DNA from: Citrobacter portucalensis
GTDB taxonomy: Bacteria; Pseudomonadota; Gammaproteobacteria; Enterobacterales; Enterobacteriaceae
Direction: 5' to 3'
Length of the DNA stretch: 64,000 nt
Assembly: GCF_002042885.1 (NCBI RefSeq)
Contig: NZ_MVFY01000018.1
Span: 16,232-80,231, forward strand
Part shown: piece by piece, positions 54,584 through 63,854 of the stretch
Numbering within the stretch: the first letter of the stretch is position 1
Layout: each line of letters opens with the position of its first letter
The notes under the pieces: generated by a model
The model's database searches: none
What the model was told of the DNA's origin: nothing
The model's input: only the letters and a program-made list of their open reading frames with translations
Translations under genes and position numbers: made by a program

Positions 54584-55114
54584 ATGTACCGCATCTACAC
54601 CCGAACCGGCGATAAAGGCACGACCGCGCTGTTTGGCGGCAGCCGTATCGACAAAGACGACATCCGCGTTGAGGCCTATGGCACGGTGGATGAACTGATT
54701 TCCCAGCTTGGCGTCTGCTATGCCAGCATGCACCAGGCTGAACTACGCCAGGATCTGCACGCCATGCAGAAGATGCTGTTTGTACTGGGTGCGGAACTCG
54801 CCAGCGATGAGAAAGGACTCGCTCGCTTACAACAGCGTATTGGCGATGAGGATATTCAGGCGCTGGAGCAGCTTATTGACCGCAATATGGCGCAAAGCGG
54901 CCCGCTCAAAGAGTTTGTTATTCCGGGGAAAAATCTGCCATCGGCACAGCTACACGTTGCGCGAACTCTGACGCGCCGACTGGAGCGGATCCTTATCGCA
55001 ATGAGCAGAACGCTGACGTTACGCGATGAACCCAGGCGTTACATCAACCGACTGTCGGACGCGCTGTTCTCGATGGCGAGAATTGAAGAAACTAGTCCAG
55101 ATGCTTGCGCTTAA
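54584..55114 (+). CDS. ATP:cob(I)alamin adenosyltransferase, PduO type (orfW)
   Basis: Makes adenosylcobalamin for glycerol dehydratase. 176 residues. The ATP-binding N-terminus is YTRTGDKGTTALFGGSRIDK, and the cobalamin/ATP-contacting RYINRLSDALFSMAR lies at the C-terminus. The start codon follows the dhaG stop immediately (TAAATG). Its 3' end overlaps the 3' end of dhaR by 23 bases on the opposite strand. Confidence 0.95.
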   Translation: MYRIYTRTGDKGTTALFGGSRIDKDDIRVEAYGTVDELISQLGVCYASMHQAELRQDLHAMQKMLFVLGAELASDEKGLARLQQRIGDEDIQALEQLIDRNMAQSGPLKEFVIPGKNLPSAQLHVARTLTRRLERILIAMSRTLTLRDEPRRYINRLSDALFSMARIEETSPDACA

Positions 55115-57017
55115 ACTGGCTGGCATCAATGTCGTATTGCTTCATCTTGCGCCACAAAGTAGTGCGACCGATATTCAACAGTTGCGACATCTCCTGTACG
55201 CGCCCGCTGGTGACGCGAGCAGCATGGATAATCGCCTCTTTTTCAATAGCGGTAAAGGTCAGACTGGCTGGCAGCAGTGAAGACGCCGTCTCCAGACCAG
55301 GACGTTCGGCAAACAGATAATCCGGTAGATTGCTCAGCCGAATATGGCCGTTATCACTGCTGATGGCGATGTTTTCGATAATGCTGTTCAGCTCAAAGTC
55401 ATTGCCCGGCCACGAATAGGCCACCAGCTGAGCCAGCGCGTCGTCGTCGATCTTCAAACTGGATGAAAAGCGTTTTTTCAGGCTATTCAGCCGCGTATAA
55501 ATCAGCGAGGGAATGCTGTTACGCCGCGCCCGCAGCGGGGGGATCACTATCTCAAAAGAGTGCAGCGCGTAATACAGCTGACGGCTAAAGCGGTTTTGCT
55601 CCACCAGATTGGCGAGATCAACCGTGGTGGTGGCGATCACTTTGACATCCACCGGAATCAACCGACGGGCATCCAGGCGGGTTAGTACCCCCTGCTTGAT
55701 CACCTGTAACAGCGCGGATTGCAGCTCCGGCGCCAGATATTCAATTTTTTCCAGAAACAGCGTGCCGCCGTTCGCCAGTTCAAGACGGCTCAACCGGCCA
55801 TTTTCATCGTCGGTGGGCGCACTGCCCATAAAATCCTGCCCCAGCACGCTGTTGGCATACAGCTGACAGTTCACGGCGATATACGGCCCGCTGGCGCGCT
55901 CGCTTTCGTTGTGAATGGCCTGACTCAGCAGTTCCTTACCAACGCCCTCTTCTCCGCACAGCAGGATCGGGAAACTCCCCCTCGCCGCCTGGCGTCCAAA
56001 ATGGATCAAGCGGCGGGTTTCCGGATCGTCAGTCGACATCTGCTCAAAGGTGTGGCTCACCTTGCCGAGCTGGCTGGTCATCAGCTGGCGCATTTGCTCC
56101 ACCGGATGCAGTAGCAGGATAAAGCTGTTGCCCTGCTCCTCAACAATAGGTTTTAGGGTGATGACGGCATCAACAAACTGATGCTGGCTTTCAAAGGTAA
56201 CTTCGACGTGATTCAGACCGCGGGCATGTTTGATCGCCCGGCGCAGCAACATGGGGAGATTGAGCAGATCGTGAATGTTTTTCCCCTGACTGGCCTGAGC
56301 ATCGAGATGCAAAAGCAGCGCCGCACGCGCATTGAGGAACTGCAATACGCCCTGTTCGTTCCAGGCCATCACACCATCATCCATACTTTCCAGCAGCCCG
56401 TACATCTGGTTCAGATGGCGGTTGGATTCAGCCAGCAGGCTGTCGGTCAGCAAAGAGTTGCCGACTTCTCTGGCTATCGCCAGCGTCAGGGATAAATCAG
56501 AAACGCACTCATGCTCCACCAGACAACACAGCGAGATGGAGCCGAACAGTCGACCATGGTTATCGAAGACCGGCGTCGAGCAGAACGACCACGGATGCAG
56601 CGCCTGTTTAAAATGCTGATCGCCAGAGGTTTTTGTCGGCTGGCCCGGCATCGTCGCCAGCGACAGCGCACAACTGCCAATGATGCTTTCCGCACAGTAG
56701 CTGCCGTCGCGAAACCCAAGCTCCGCCAGCTGTTCCACCGTCTGTGGGTCGCCGCAACGGCTGAGGATACAGGCTGATTCATCCAGAATCAGCAGCGCGC
56801 ACGGGCGGCCGTCCATAAACTCCCAGGCATCTTCCAGCGCAGCCTGAGCAATCGTCAGCAACGCCGTCTTGCGACGACAAATCGACTCAAAGGTCAGCCC
56901 TTGCGCCTGATGCGGCGCCTGCCAGGTTTCCCGCTGCATAAACTTGCTGCAACGATGCCATGACTGGGCAATGACTGAAGAGACTTCCTTCCCGATGCTA
57001 TGCGTGTGCGCCGTCAT
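55092..57017 (-). CDS. dhaR: Transcriptional activator of the dha regulon DhaR
   Basis: 641 residues, the C. freundii length. An N-terminal GAF-like sensor region is followed by a PAS-type segment (~residues 200-315). The AAA+ domain has Walker A GEEGVGKE near residue 355. The C-terminal FIS-type HTH is RVQEMSQLLNIGRTTLWRKM. The GAFTGA loop that contacts sigma-54 is missing; GQDFMGSAPTDDENG stands in its place. DhaR is therefore expected to act at sigma-70 promoters, as reported for E. coli DhaR. Confidence 0.96.
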   Translation of the reverse strand: MTAHTHSIGKEVSSVIAQSWHRCSKFMQRETWQAPHQAQGLTFESICRRKTALLTIAQAALEDAWEFMDGRPCALLILDESACILSRCGDPQTVEQLAELGFRDGSYCAESIIGSCALSLATMPGQPTKTSGDQHFKQALHPWSFCSTPVFDNHGRLFGSISLCCLVEHECVSDLSLTLAIAREVGNSLLTDSLLAESNRHLNQMYGLLESMDDGVMAWNEQGVLQFLNARAALLLHLDAQASQGKNIHDLLNLPMLLRRAIKHARGLNHVEVTFESQHQFVDAVITLKPIVEEQGNSFILLLHPVEQMRQLMTSQLGKVSHTFEQMSTDDPETRRLIHFGRQAARGSFPILLCGEEGVGKELLSQAIHNESERASGPYIAVNCQLYANSVLGQDFMGSAPTDDENGRLSRLELANGGTLFLEKIEYLAPELQSALLQVIKQGVLTRLDARRLIPVDVKVIATTTVDLANLVEQNRFSRQLYYALHSFEIVIPPLRARRNSIPSLIYTRLNSLKKRFSSSLKIDDDALAQLVAYSWPGNDFELNSIIENIAISSDNGHIRLSNLPDYLFAERPGLETASSLLPASLTFTAIEKEAIIHAARVTSGRVQEMSQLLNIGRTTLWRKMKQYDIDASQFKRKHLD

Positions 57018-57108
57018 ATCCCTTTCCGCTGTTTAACCATAGACAACCCCTCCGGCAGAGACTGTCAGAGGGGGAGAAGATGCCGGATAAAAACCTACCG
57101 ACGACTGA

Positions 57109-58206
57109 TTAACGCGCCAGCCACTGCTGTCCCAGCAGGTCTGCCGTCAAAATAGCGGCATGTACGCTTTCAGGCGTTACCGGGAACGGCATATTGTGGA
57201 TGGTTTCACCTTCTGCACAGGTCGCTTTTGCTACGGCCATGATCTTGCCGTCAACGTCTTCTTTCACGCCCATTTCCGCTAACGTTACCGGCAGGCCTAC
57301 TTTCTGACAGAAATTCAGCACGGTTTCGATCTCTTCCATCGGGCTGTTTTGCAGCACCAGTTGCGCCAGCGTACCAAAGGCGACTTTTTCACCGTGGTAC
57401 AAATGGTGGCACTCTTCCAGAATCGTAAAGCCGTTGTGGATCGCATGCGCCCCTGCCAGACCGCTGCTTTCAAAGCCGATGCCGCTGAGGTAAGTGTTAG
57501 CTTCGACAATACGCTCCAGCGCATCGGTCACCACGCCGGCCTGCGCGGCAAAGCGTGCCTTCTCGCCTTCCGCCAGCAGGGTATCATAGCACAAGCGCGC
57601 CAGGCTCAGCGCCGCCACGGTGGACTGTCCGCCCGCCATGCTGGTCGCTCTGGCGTCATAACAGGCTTTCGCTTCAAACCAGGTCGAGAGCGCATCGCCC
57701 ATCCCGGCCACCAGCAGACGTACCGGCGCTTTGGCAATGATTGCAGTGTCCATCACTACCATATCCGGGTTTTTCGGGTAGATCAGATACTCTTCAAACT
57801 CACCGGCTTCGGTATAGATAACGGACAGCGCGCTGGTTGGCGCATCGGTAGACGCGATAGTCGGGATCACCACCACCGGCAACTTCTGGTAGTAGCCAAT
57901 CGCTTTGGCGGTATCCAGCGTTTTCCCACCACCAATCCCAACCACGCCGCGGCAACCGTGCTGTTTCAGAATGGTAATCAGGCGATTAATTTCAACATGG
58001 CTACATTCACCGTTAAAGCGTTCCGCATGGCAGCTAATGTCGTGGCTGTGCAGGCCGTTGAGTACCTTCTCTCCCGCCAGTTTCATCACGAAGTCATCCG
58101 CAATCACGAAAAAGCTGTCCGCCAGATTTTTAGCGTATTGACCAAACAAGGTGGAAGCGTCAGGACCCTGGAGATATTTGGCTGGAGATTGAATAACTTT
58201 TAGCAT
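57109..58206 (-). CDS. dhaD: Glycerol dehydrogenase
   Basis: NAD+-dependent oxidation of glycerol to dihydroxyacetone, first step of the oxidative branch. With the start at 58206 (MLKVIQSPAKYLQGPDASTL) it is 365 residues, as in C. freundii; the frame is open to 58311 without similarity. VVGIGGGKTLDTAKAIGY binds NAD; zinc ligands are in HAIHNGF and LYHGEKVAFG, with an Asp near residue 170. It lies 91 bases after the DhaR start, read in the same direction, and is divergent from dhaK. Confidence 0.97.
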   Translation of the reverse strand: MLKVIQSPAKYLQGPDASTLFGQYAKNLADSFFVIADDFVMKLAGEKVLNGLHSHDISCHAERFNGECSHVEINRLITILKQHGCRGVVGIGGGKTLDTAKAIGYYQKLPVVVIPTIASTDAPTSALSVIYTEAGEFEEYLIYPKNPDMVVMDTAIIAKAPVRLLVAGMGDALSTWFEAKACYDARATSMAGGQSTVAALSLARLCYDTLLAEGEKARFAAQAGVVTDALERIVEANTYLSGIGFESSGLAGAHAIHNGFTILEECHHLYHGEKVAFGTLAQLVLQNSPMEEIETVLNFCQKVGLPVTLAEMGVKEDVDGKIMAVAKATCAEGETIHNMPFPVTPESVHAAILTADLLGQQWLAR

Positions 58207-58355
58207 TCCTTTCATCCTCAAATAAGTACATGTTTTTACATGGTGAGCCCTGGCGTTAACCTGTTTGGCCTGATGCTGACGGCGAAAACGGGAGGTACCG
58301 GAGCGATGCAATAACTGTATGGCGAGGCGTGCACAAAAAAATCTTTCGTCTTTTT

Positions 58356-58402
58356 GTTCTGATATGAAACAGATAAAAACAACACATGTTTCATATTGGA
58401 AC
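58356..58402. promoter_or_regulatory. Candidate DhaR operators near dhaD
   Basis: Two 15-bp copies of the dha motif lie 32 bases apart: GTTCTGATATGAAAC (58356-58370, inverted copy) and GTTTCATATTGGAAC (58388-58402). They are 150-200 bases upstream of the dhaD start codon. Confidence 0.6.
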
Positions 58403-58609
58403 GCTTAACCATAAAAAATATAAGGTTTGCGATCCCGATCCGTGCATTTGCCACCAAATCTCCGGCACAGACGAATCTCACTTTCTCTTTTACCCACTCA
58501 CTTGCCAAAATACCGGTAAAAAAAAGCTGACAGTACCGTGTGACCTGCATTCATCGCGAGAGGAAAAAGTCGAGCGAGCTCGCATTGTGGTCGTTCCCCG
58601 TTCTTTTAG

Positions 58610-58655
58610 GTTTCATTTCGGAACAAAAAACAATAACAACGTTCCGTAATGAAAC
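58610..58655. promoter_or_regulatory. Candidate DhaR operators near dhaK
   Basis: GTTTCATTTCGGAAC (58610-58624) and GTTCCGTAATGAAAC (58641-58655, inverted copy), 31 bases apart, about 110-160 bases upstream of the dhaK start. Both match the consensus GTTTCAT-N3-GGAAC. The 58207-58767 gap is otherwise without a supported gene. Confidence 0.6.
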
Positions 58656-58767
58656 TCATTTTAACGTTGTTTTTTTCCACGCTGACTTCGCCAGAATCTC
58701 TCTATCGCCTCCGCACCATGACCATGCTTCCGGGGGTTTGTCTTACACTCAACCTCAAGGAGCCGTT

Positions 58768-60426
58768 ATGTCTCAATTCTTTTTTAATCAACGCACCCAT
58801 CTCGTGAGCGACGTCATCGACGGTACGATTATCACCAGCCCGTGGAATAACCTGGCGCGTCTGGAAAGCGATCCGGCCATTCGCATCGTGGTCCGTCGTG
58901 ACCTCAACAAAAATAACGTAGCGGTCATTTCCGGCGGCGGTTCAGGGCACGAACCCGCGCACGTTGGGTTTATCGGTAAAGGTATGCTAACCGCCGCAGT
59001 CTGTGGCGACGTGTTCGCTTCCCCGAGCGTAGATGCGGTACTGACCGCCATTCAGGCGGTAACCGGTGAGGCGGGCTGTTTGTTGATCGTGAAAAATTAC
59101 ACCGGTGACCGTCTTAATTTCGGTCTTGCCGCCGAGAAAGCCCGTCGCCTTGGTTACAACGTTGAAATGCTGATTGTCGGCGATGACATCTCCCTGCCGG
59201 ATAACAAACACCCGCGCGGCATTGCGGGAACCATCCTGGTGCATAAAATCGCGGGCTATTTTGCCGAACGCGGCTACAACCTCGCCACCGTCCTGCGTGA
59301 AGCGCAATACGCGGCCAATAACACCTTCAGTCTGGGCGTTGCGCTTTCCAGCTGTCATCTGCCGCAAGAAACCGACGCCGCCCCGCGTCATCATCCGGGC
59401 CACGCGGAGCTGGGTATGGGCATTCACGGCGAACCAGGCGCCTCGGTCATCGACACCCAGAACAGTGCGCAGGTGGTGAACCTGATGGTGGATAAACTGC
59501 TGGCTGCCCTGCCTGAAACCGGCCGTCTGGCGGTGATGATTAACAATCTTGGCGGTGTTTCTGTTGCCGAAATGTCCATCATTACCCGCGAACTGGCCAG
59601 CAGCCCGCTGCATCCGCGTATCGACTGGCTGATTGGCCCGGCCTCGTTGGTTACCGCGCTGGATATGAAAGGCTTTTCACTGACGGCCATCGTGCTGGAA
59701 GAGAGCATCGAAAAAGCGCTGCTCACAGAGGTGGAAACCAGTAACTGGCCGACGCCGGTCCCACCGCGTGAAATCAGCTGTGTACCGTCATCTCAGCGTA
59801 GCGCACGCGTGGAATTCCAGCCTTCGGCGAACGCCCTGGTGGCCGGGATTGTGGAGCTTGTCACCACAACCCTTTCCGATCTGGAGACCCATCTTAATGC
59901 GCTTGATGCCAAAGTTGGCGATGGCGATACCGGTTCAACCTTTGCCGCAGGCGCGCGGGAAATTGCCAGCCTGTTGCATCGTCAGCAGTTGCCGCTGGAT
60001 AACCTTGCCACGCTGTTTGCGCTGATTGGCGAACGTCTGACCGTGGTGATGGGCGGTTCCAGCGGTGTGCTGATGTCTATTTTCTTTACCGCTGCGGGGC
60101 AGAAACTGGAACAGGGAGCTAACGTTGCCGAAGCCCTGAATACGGGACTGGCGCAGATGAAGTTCTACGGCGGCGCAGACGAAGGCGATCGCACCATGAT
60201 TGATGCGCTGCAACCGGCTCTGACTTCGCTGCTCACGCAGCCGCAAAATCTGCAGGCCGCCTTCGACGCCGCGCAAGCGGGAGCCGAACGAACCTGTTTG
60301 TCGAGCAAAGCCAATGCGGGTCGCGCATCGTATCTGAGCAGTGAAAGCCTGCTCGGAAATATGGACCCCGGCGCGCATGCCGTCGCAATGGTATTTAAAG
60401 CGCTGGCAGAGAGTGAATTGAGCTAA
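58768..60426 (+). CDS. dhaK: ATP-dependent dihydroxyacetone kinase
   Basis: Phosphorylates dihydroxyacetone with ATP, feeding glycolysis. With the start at 58768 (AAGGAG upstream) it is 552 residues, the C. freundii length; the open frame from 58540 is non-coding. The N-terminal K domain (~1-335) binds substrate covalently through a His in LGMGIHGEPG. The C-terminal L domain (~350-552) binds ATP/Mg through the Asp residues of DAKVGDGDTGSTFAA. It is the fused, PTS-independent type, unlike E. coli DhaKLM. Confidence 0.97.
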   Translation: MSQFFFNQRTHLVSDVIDGTIITSPWNNLARLESDPAIRIVVRRDLNKNNVAVISGGGSGHEPAHVGFIGKGMLTAAVCGDVFASPSVDAVLTAIQAVTGEAGCLLIVKNYTGDRLNFGLAAEKARRLGYNVEMLIVGDDISLPDNKHPRGIAGTILVHKIAGYFAERGYNLATVLREAQYAANNTFSLGVALSSCHLPQETDAAPRHHPGHAELGMGIHGEPGASVIDTQNSAQVVNLMVDKLLAALPETGRLAVMINNLGGVSVAEMSIITRELASSPLHPRIDWLIGPASLVTALDMKGFSLTAIVLEESIEKALLTEVETSNWPTPVPPREISCVPSSQRSARVEFQPSANALVAGIVELVTTTLSDLETHLNALDAKVGDGDTGSTFAAGAREIASLLHRQQLPLDNLATLFALIGERLTVVMGGSSGVLMSIFFTAAGQKLEQGANVAEALNTGLAQMKFYGGADEGDRTMIDALQPALTSLLTQPQNLQAAFDAAQAGAERTCLSSKANAGRASYLSSESLLGNMDPGAHAVAMVFKALAESELS

Positions 60427-60433
60427 GCCATAA

Positions 60434-60957
60434 ATGCCTGATGCGCTTCGCTTATCAGGCCTACGAGTGCAAACCTATGTAGGCCAGATAAGGCGCTTGC
60501 GCCGCCATCCGGCGAAGAAGTGCCTGATGCGCTGCGCTTATCAGGCCGACGAGTGCAAACTTTTGTAGGCCGGATAAGGCGCTTGCGCCGCCATCCGGCA
60601 AAGATACGCCTGATGCGCTTCGCTTATCAGGCCTACGAGTACAAACCTATGTAGGCCAGATAAGGCGCTTGCGCCGCCATCCAGCGAAGAAGTGCCTGAT
60701 GCGCTGCGCTTATCAAGCCTACGAGTACAAAACCTATGTAGGCCGGATAAGGCGCTTGCGCCGCCATCCGGCAAAGATACGCCTGATGCGCTTCGCTTAT
60801 CAGGCCTACGAGTACAAACCTATGTAGGCCGGATAAGGCGCTTGCGCCGCCATCCGGCAAAGAAGTGCCTGATGCGCTTCGCTTATCAGGCCTACGAGTA
60901 CTGCGAGTGCAAACCTTTGTAGGCCGGATAAGACGTTTACGCCGCCATCCGGCAGAA
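60434..60957. repeat. Tandem REP/BIME cluster
   Basis: Six near-identical units of about 86-87 bases, starting near 60434, 60521, 60607, 60693, 60780 and 60867. Each has CTGATGCGCT(T/G)CGCTTATCAG and GGATAAGGCGCTTGCGCCGCC palindromes. They alternate T/G variants as in interspersed mosaic elements. The array fills the gap between dhaK and the convergent cfa-like gene and gives rise to spurious repeat-encoding ORFs on both strands. Confidence 0.93.
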
Positions 60958-60959
60958 CG

Positions 60960-62114
60960 TTAACGATAAACACGGATGCCGCCCTCTACACCGCGGCTAA
61001 ACAGCACCTGCCAAAGCTCAATATCTCTGGCGCGGAAAGCCCCTGCGCAGGCACATAAATAATAATTAAACATTCTTCTGAAGGTGGCGGAATAACGTGA
61101 CGACAGCTCCGGCCAGGCCTGATTAAAGCGCTCATGCCAGGCCATCAGCGTTTTATCATAATCGCTGCCGAAGTTATGCCAGTCCTCCATCACAAACCGT
61201 GATTCGCTGGCCTCGGCAATATGGGAAATTGCCGGCAAGCAACCGTTCGGGAAAATGTATTTATTGATCCACGGATCGACGCTCATCCCTTTTTTATTGC
61301 TACCAATGGTATGCAGCAGGAACAGTCCATCCGGTTTTAAACAACGGTCAGCGATGCTGAAATAGGTGTCGTAGTTTTTCGGCCCGACGTGTTCAAACAT
61401 CCCCACGGACACAATGCGATCGTAGTGTTTATCAAGATCGCGATAATCCTGCAGCAGAATGTTAACGTCCAGCCCTTCACAGCGCTGCTGCGCCATTTTC
61501 TGCTGCTCTTTGGAAATGGTAACGCCTTCTACCGCCACGCCATAATGACGCGCCGCATATTCTGCCAACCCGCCCCATCCACAACCGATATCGAGTAAAC
61601 GCATACCCGGCTTAAGCTGCAGCTTCTCGCAGATCATTTTTAATTTGGCATTTTGCGCTTCGTCTAATGTGGTCGCGTCTTTCCAGTAACCGCAGGAATA
61701 TTGCATATGCGGATCAAGCATCAGCGCAAAGAGATCGTTACCAATATCATAATGTTCTTTACCGACGATCCATGCACGGCTACGTGACTGCAAATTAAAC
61801 AGGCGTGCGCTGGCAATGCGTAAAATATCTTTCAGATTACCTGGCATCTGCTGGTCGAGTTTTGCTTTCAGGATTTTGCAGAACAGAATATCGAGCCGTT
61901 CGCAGTCCCACCAGCCTTCCATATAGCTTTCGCCAAGCCCTAACGAGCCTTGTTGCAATACCCGTTTAAAGAAACCGGTATGATGAAGTTGAATGTCCCA
62001 GGCGCGCGAGCCATTAATTCTGATATCCGCTTGCGAAAGCAGCTCTTTTCCCATTCGGGTCCAGTTATCATTTGTTTCATTGACGATGACAGCATCTGAA
62101 CAAAGCGAGTTCAT
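60960..62114 (-). CDS. Cyclopropane-fatty-acyl-phospholipid synthase paralogue
   Basis: 384 residues from ATG 62114, about the length of E. coli Cfa (382) and clearly similar (ESYMEGWWDCERLD, KEHYDIGNDLFALMLDPHMQ). The SAM-binding motif is LLDIGCGWGGLAEYA and the active-site region contains HVGPKNYDTYF. It methylenates unsaturated acyl chains of membrane phospholipids. The housekeeping cfa lies elsewhere in enterobacteria, so this is probably a second, separately regulated copy. It is divergent from an AraC regulator, 67 bases away. In E. coli this locus has no such gene. Confidence 0.9.
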   Translation of the reverse strand: MNSLCSDAVIVNETNDNWTRMGKELLSQADIRINGSRAWDIQLHHTGFFKRVLQQGSLGLGESYMEGWWDCERLDILFCKILKAKLDQQMPGNLKDILRIASARLFNLQSRSRAWIVGKEHYDIGNDLFALMLDPHMQYSCGYWKDATTLDEAQNAKLKMICEKLQLKPGMRLLDIGCGWGGLAEYAARHYGVAVEGVTISKEQQKMAQQRCEGLDVNILLQDYRDLDKHYDRIVSVGMFEHVGPKNYDTYFSIADRCLKPDGLFLLHTIGSNKKGMSVDPWINKYIFPNGCLPAISHIAEASESRFVMEDWHNFGSDYDKTLMAWHERFNQAWPELSSRYSATFRRMFNYYLCACAGAFRARDIELWQVLFSRGVEGGIRVYR

Positions 62115-62181
62115 GGTATTTACCAAAAGTGGACTAAAAATTATTACGCAAGATTATTATGGAAAAAAGAGTGTATGTATT

Positions 62182-63030
62182 ATGATCCGCGGACAAGATC
62201 TATCGAACAGCGGACACACCATCGGGAGCATTGACGATTCATTTATGGAAACTCTCGCGCAAAAACAGTGGAACTCCTTCCCGGATAACTCCATGACCGA
62301 ACTGCCGCAGGACGTATTCTTTCGCTCTTATGTCCTGGAAGCCAACCACCATGTACCGCAGCATTCACACTCTTTTATGCAGTTTCATTTCGCCCGCAAA
62401 GGCAGCATGCGCATTGATGTTGCCGGTAAGTGCTGGATAATCCCGGCGCATTATGGCATCTGGATCCCAAATAATACGGAGCATGCGGTTTGGGCATTAG
62501 ATGATGTATATTTAGAAAATCTGGATATTAAACCGGGTTTTCTTGAAGAGAGCATCAATGAATGCAAAGTCGTGGCTATCAGTGATTTCGCCAGAGAGTT
62601 TATTCATTACGCCACGAATTCAATTTCAGGCCATTATGATAGTCAGTCAAAAGAGGGCAAGCTGGTTAGTGTGCTGGTCGATATTATTCTGCAACTCCCG
62701 GAAGTCGCTTTTGTATTACCCTGGCCGCAGGATCGCGAATTAACCAAAGTCTGCCGAACAATACAAGAATCCCCCGCACTGGAGCATTCGGTTGAATACT
62801 GGGCGCAGCATTTGGGTATGTCTGCCCGTACCTTTTCACGTCATTTCAAAAAAGAAACCGGATTGCCCTTCAGCGTCTGGAAGCAAAAAATGCGAATACT
62901 TGAATCAGTATTAATGCTGAAGAAAAATAAAAGCGTAACCGCCGTGGCACTCGACGTTGGGTATTCAAGTACCGCGGCATTTAGCTACGCATTCCGCCAG
63001 GCGTTTGGCGTTCCGCCCTCTAATTACTGA
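62182..63030 (+). CDS. AraC-family transcriptional regulator
   Basis: 282 residues from ATG 62182; the reading frame is open far upstream (61993) but overlaps the cfa-like gene. An N-terminal cupin contains HVPQHSHSFMQFHFARKGSM and WIIPAHYGIWIPNNTEHAVW. The C-terminal AraC double HTH has YWAQHLGMSARTFSRHFKKE and VTAVALDVGYSSTAAFSYAF. It probably controls the divergent cfa paralogue. Its stop is directly next to the stop of the convergent yqjH. Confidence 0.9.
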   Translation: MIRGQDLSNSGHTIGSIDDSFMETLAQKQWNSFPDNSMTELPQDVFFRSYVLEANHHVPQHSHSFMQFHFARKGSMRIDVAGKCWIIPAHYGIWIPNNTEHAVWALDDVYLENLDIKPGFLEESINECKVVAISDFAREFIHYATNSISGHYDSQSKEGKLVSVLVDIILQLPEVAFVLPWPQDRELTKVCRTIQESPALEHSVEYWAQHLGMSARTFSRHFKKETGLPFSVWKQKMRILESVLMLKKNKSVTAVALDVGYSSTAAFSYAFRQAFGVPPSNY

Positions 63031-63804
63031 TTAACGGCGTTGATGCCAGTAAGCCGCTGCACGAACCCGTTGCTGATCGAACGCCTCGGTTTCAAAACGA
63101 GCACTCAGGTTTTTGACCACCTTTCCTTCGCCAGTGATCCAGATGAAATAATCGTCTGTGGGCATGCTTAGCCGCGATAAGTGTTCATTCACCGCCTGCT
63201 CGTTATGGCCGATAAACCACTGAAGAGTAAATCCGTCGAGATGGGCAAAATAGTCCTGGTAGGCTGCATCCTGCACGCTAACCAGCGCCGTGACGTTCGG
63301 ACGTACCACCAAACGGCTGAGCGACTCCAGGCGTCGGCGCAACGCGGGCATTCCCGACTCATCACACACGTAAACCTGATACGCATAATCCTCTGGCACC
63401 ACCAAAGAACCGCGCGGCCCGCCGATCGTCAGCTTGTCACCCTCACGGGCATTCATCGCCCACGTACTTGCCACGCCGCCGTCATGAATATAGAAATCCA
63501 GTGCCAGCTCATGGCGCGCTTCGTCATACAACGGCGTGTAGTCACGGGAGAGCGGACGTACACCGTCCGCCCAGACAATGCCTTCATCGGTGACGACAGG
63601 TGGTACAAAGTTGCTGCCCGGTTCAGGGAAAAAGACCTTGGTATGGTCGTCAAAGCCGCGTGAGCTAAAACCGTCCAGCGCGTCACCGCCCAGTACAATA
63701 CGCTGAAAGCCCGCGCTAATACGCTCTACGCGCAGGACAGTAAGTTCTCGAAAACGCAGTTCATTGCGAACGCGCTGTGGGTAGCGTGAGATGTTTTTTG
63801 TCAT
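63031..63804 (-). CDS. yqjH: NADPH-dependent ferric-chelate (siderophore) reductase
   Basis: SIP-family flavoprotein that reduces Fe3+ released from siderophores in the cytoplasm. With the start at 63804 it is 257 residues, close to E. coli YqjH (254). The FAD-binding motif is RDYTPLY and YQVYVCDESGMPALRRRLES is the NADPH-domain signature. The frame is open to 63888 without similarity. A Fur-box-like sequence lies 50-70 bases upstream. In E. coli the gene is next to yqjI, which would lie beyond the window. Confidence 0.96.
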   Translation of the reverse strand: MTKNISRYPQRVRNELRFRELTVLRVERISAGFQRIVLGGDALDGFSSRGFDDHTKVFFPEPGSNFVPPVVTDEGIVWADGVRPLSRDYTPLYDEARHELALDFYIHDGGVASTWAMNAREGDKLTIGGPRGSLVVPEDYAYQVYVCDESGMPALRRRLESLSRLVVRPNVTALVSVQDAAYQDYFAHLDGFTLQWFIGHNEQAVNEHLSRLSMPTDDYFIWITGEGKVVKNLSARFETEAFDQQRVRAAAYWHQRR

Positions 63805-63854
63805 TTTTTCGCCTTGTGAAGATAATACGATATATCTAAATTGATTTTTTAAAT

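Noticed and set aside
60541..60922. ORFs on both strands encoding repeated peptides (MPDGGASALSGLHRF-type)
   Set aside because: They are translations of the REP/BIME array and repeat with its period; no ribosome sites or family similarity.
60434..60957. Possible CRISPR array
   Set aside because: The repeats are contiguous 86-87-base palindromic units without variable spacers, and no cas genes are near; they are REP elements.
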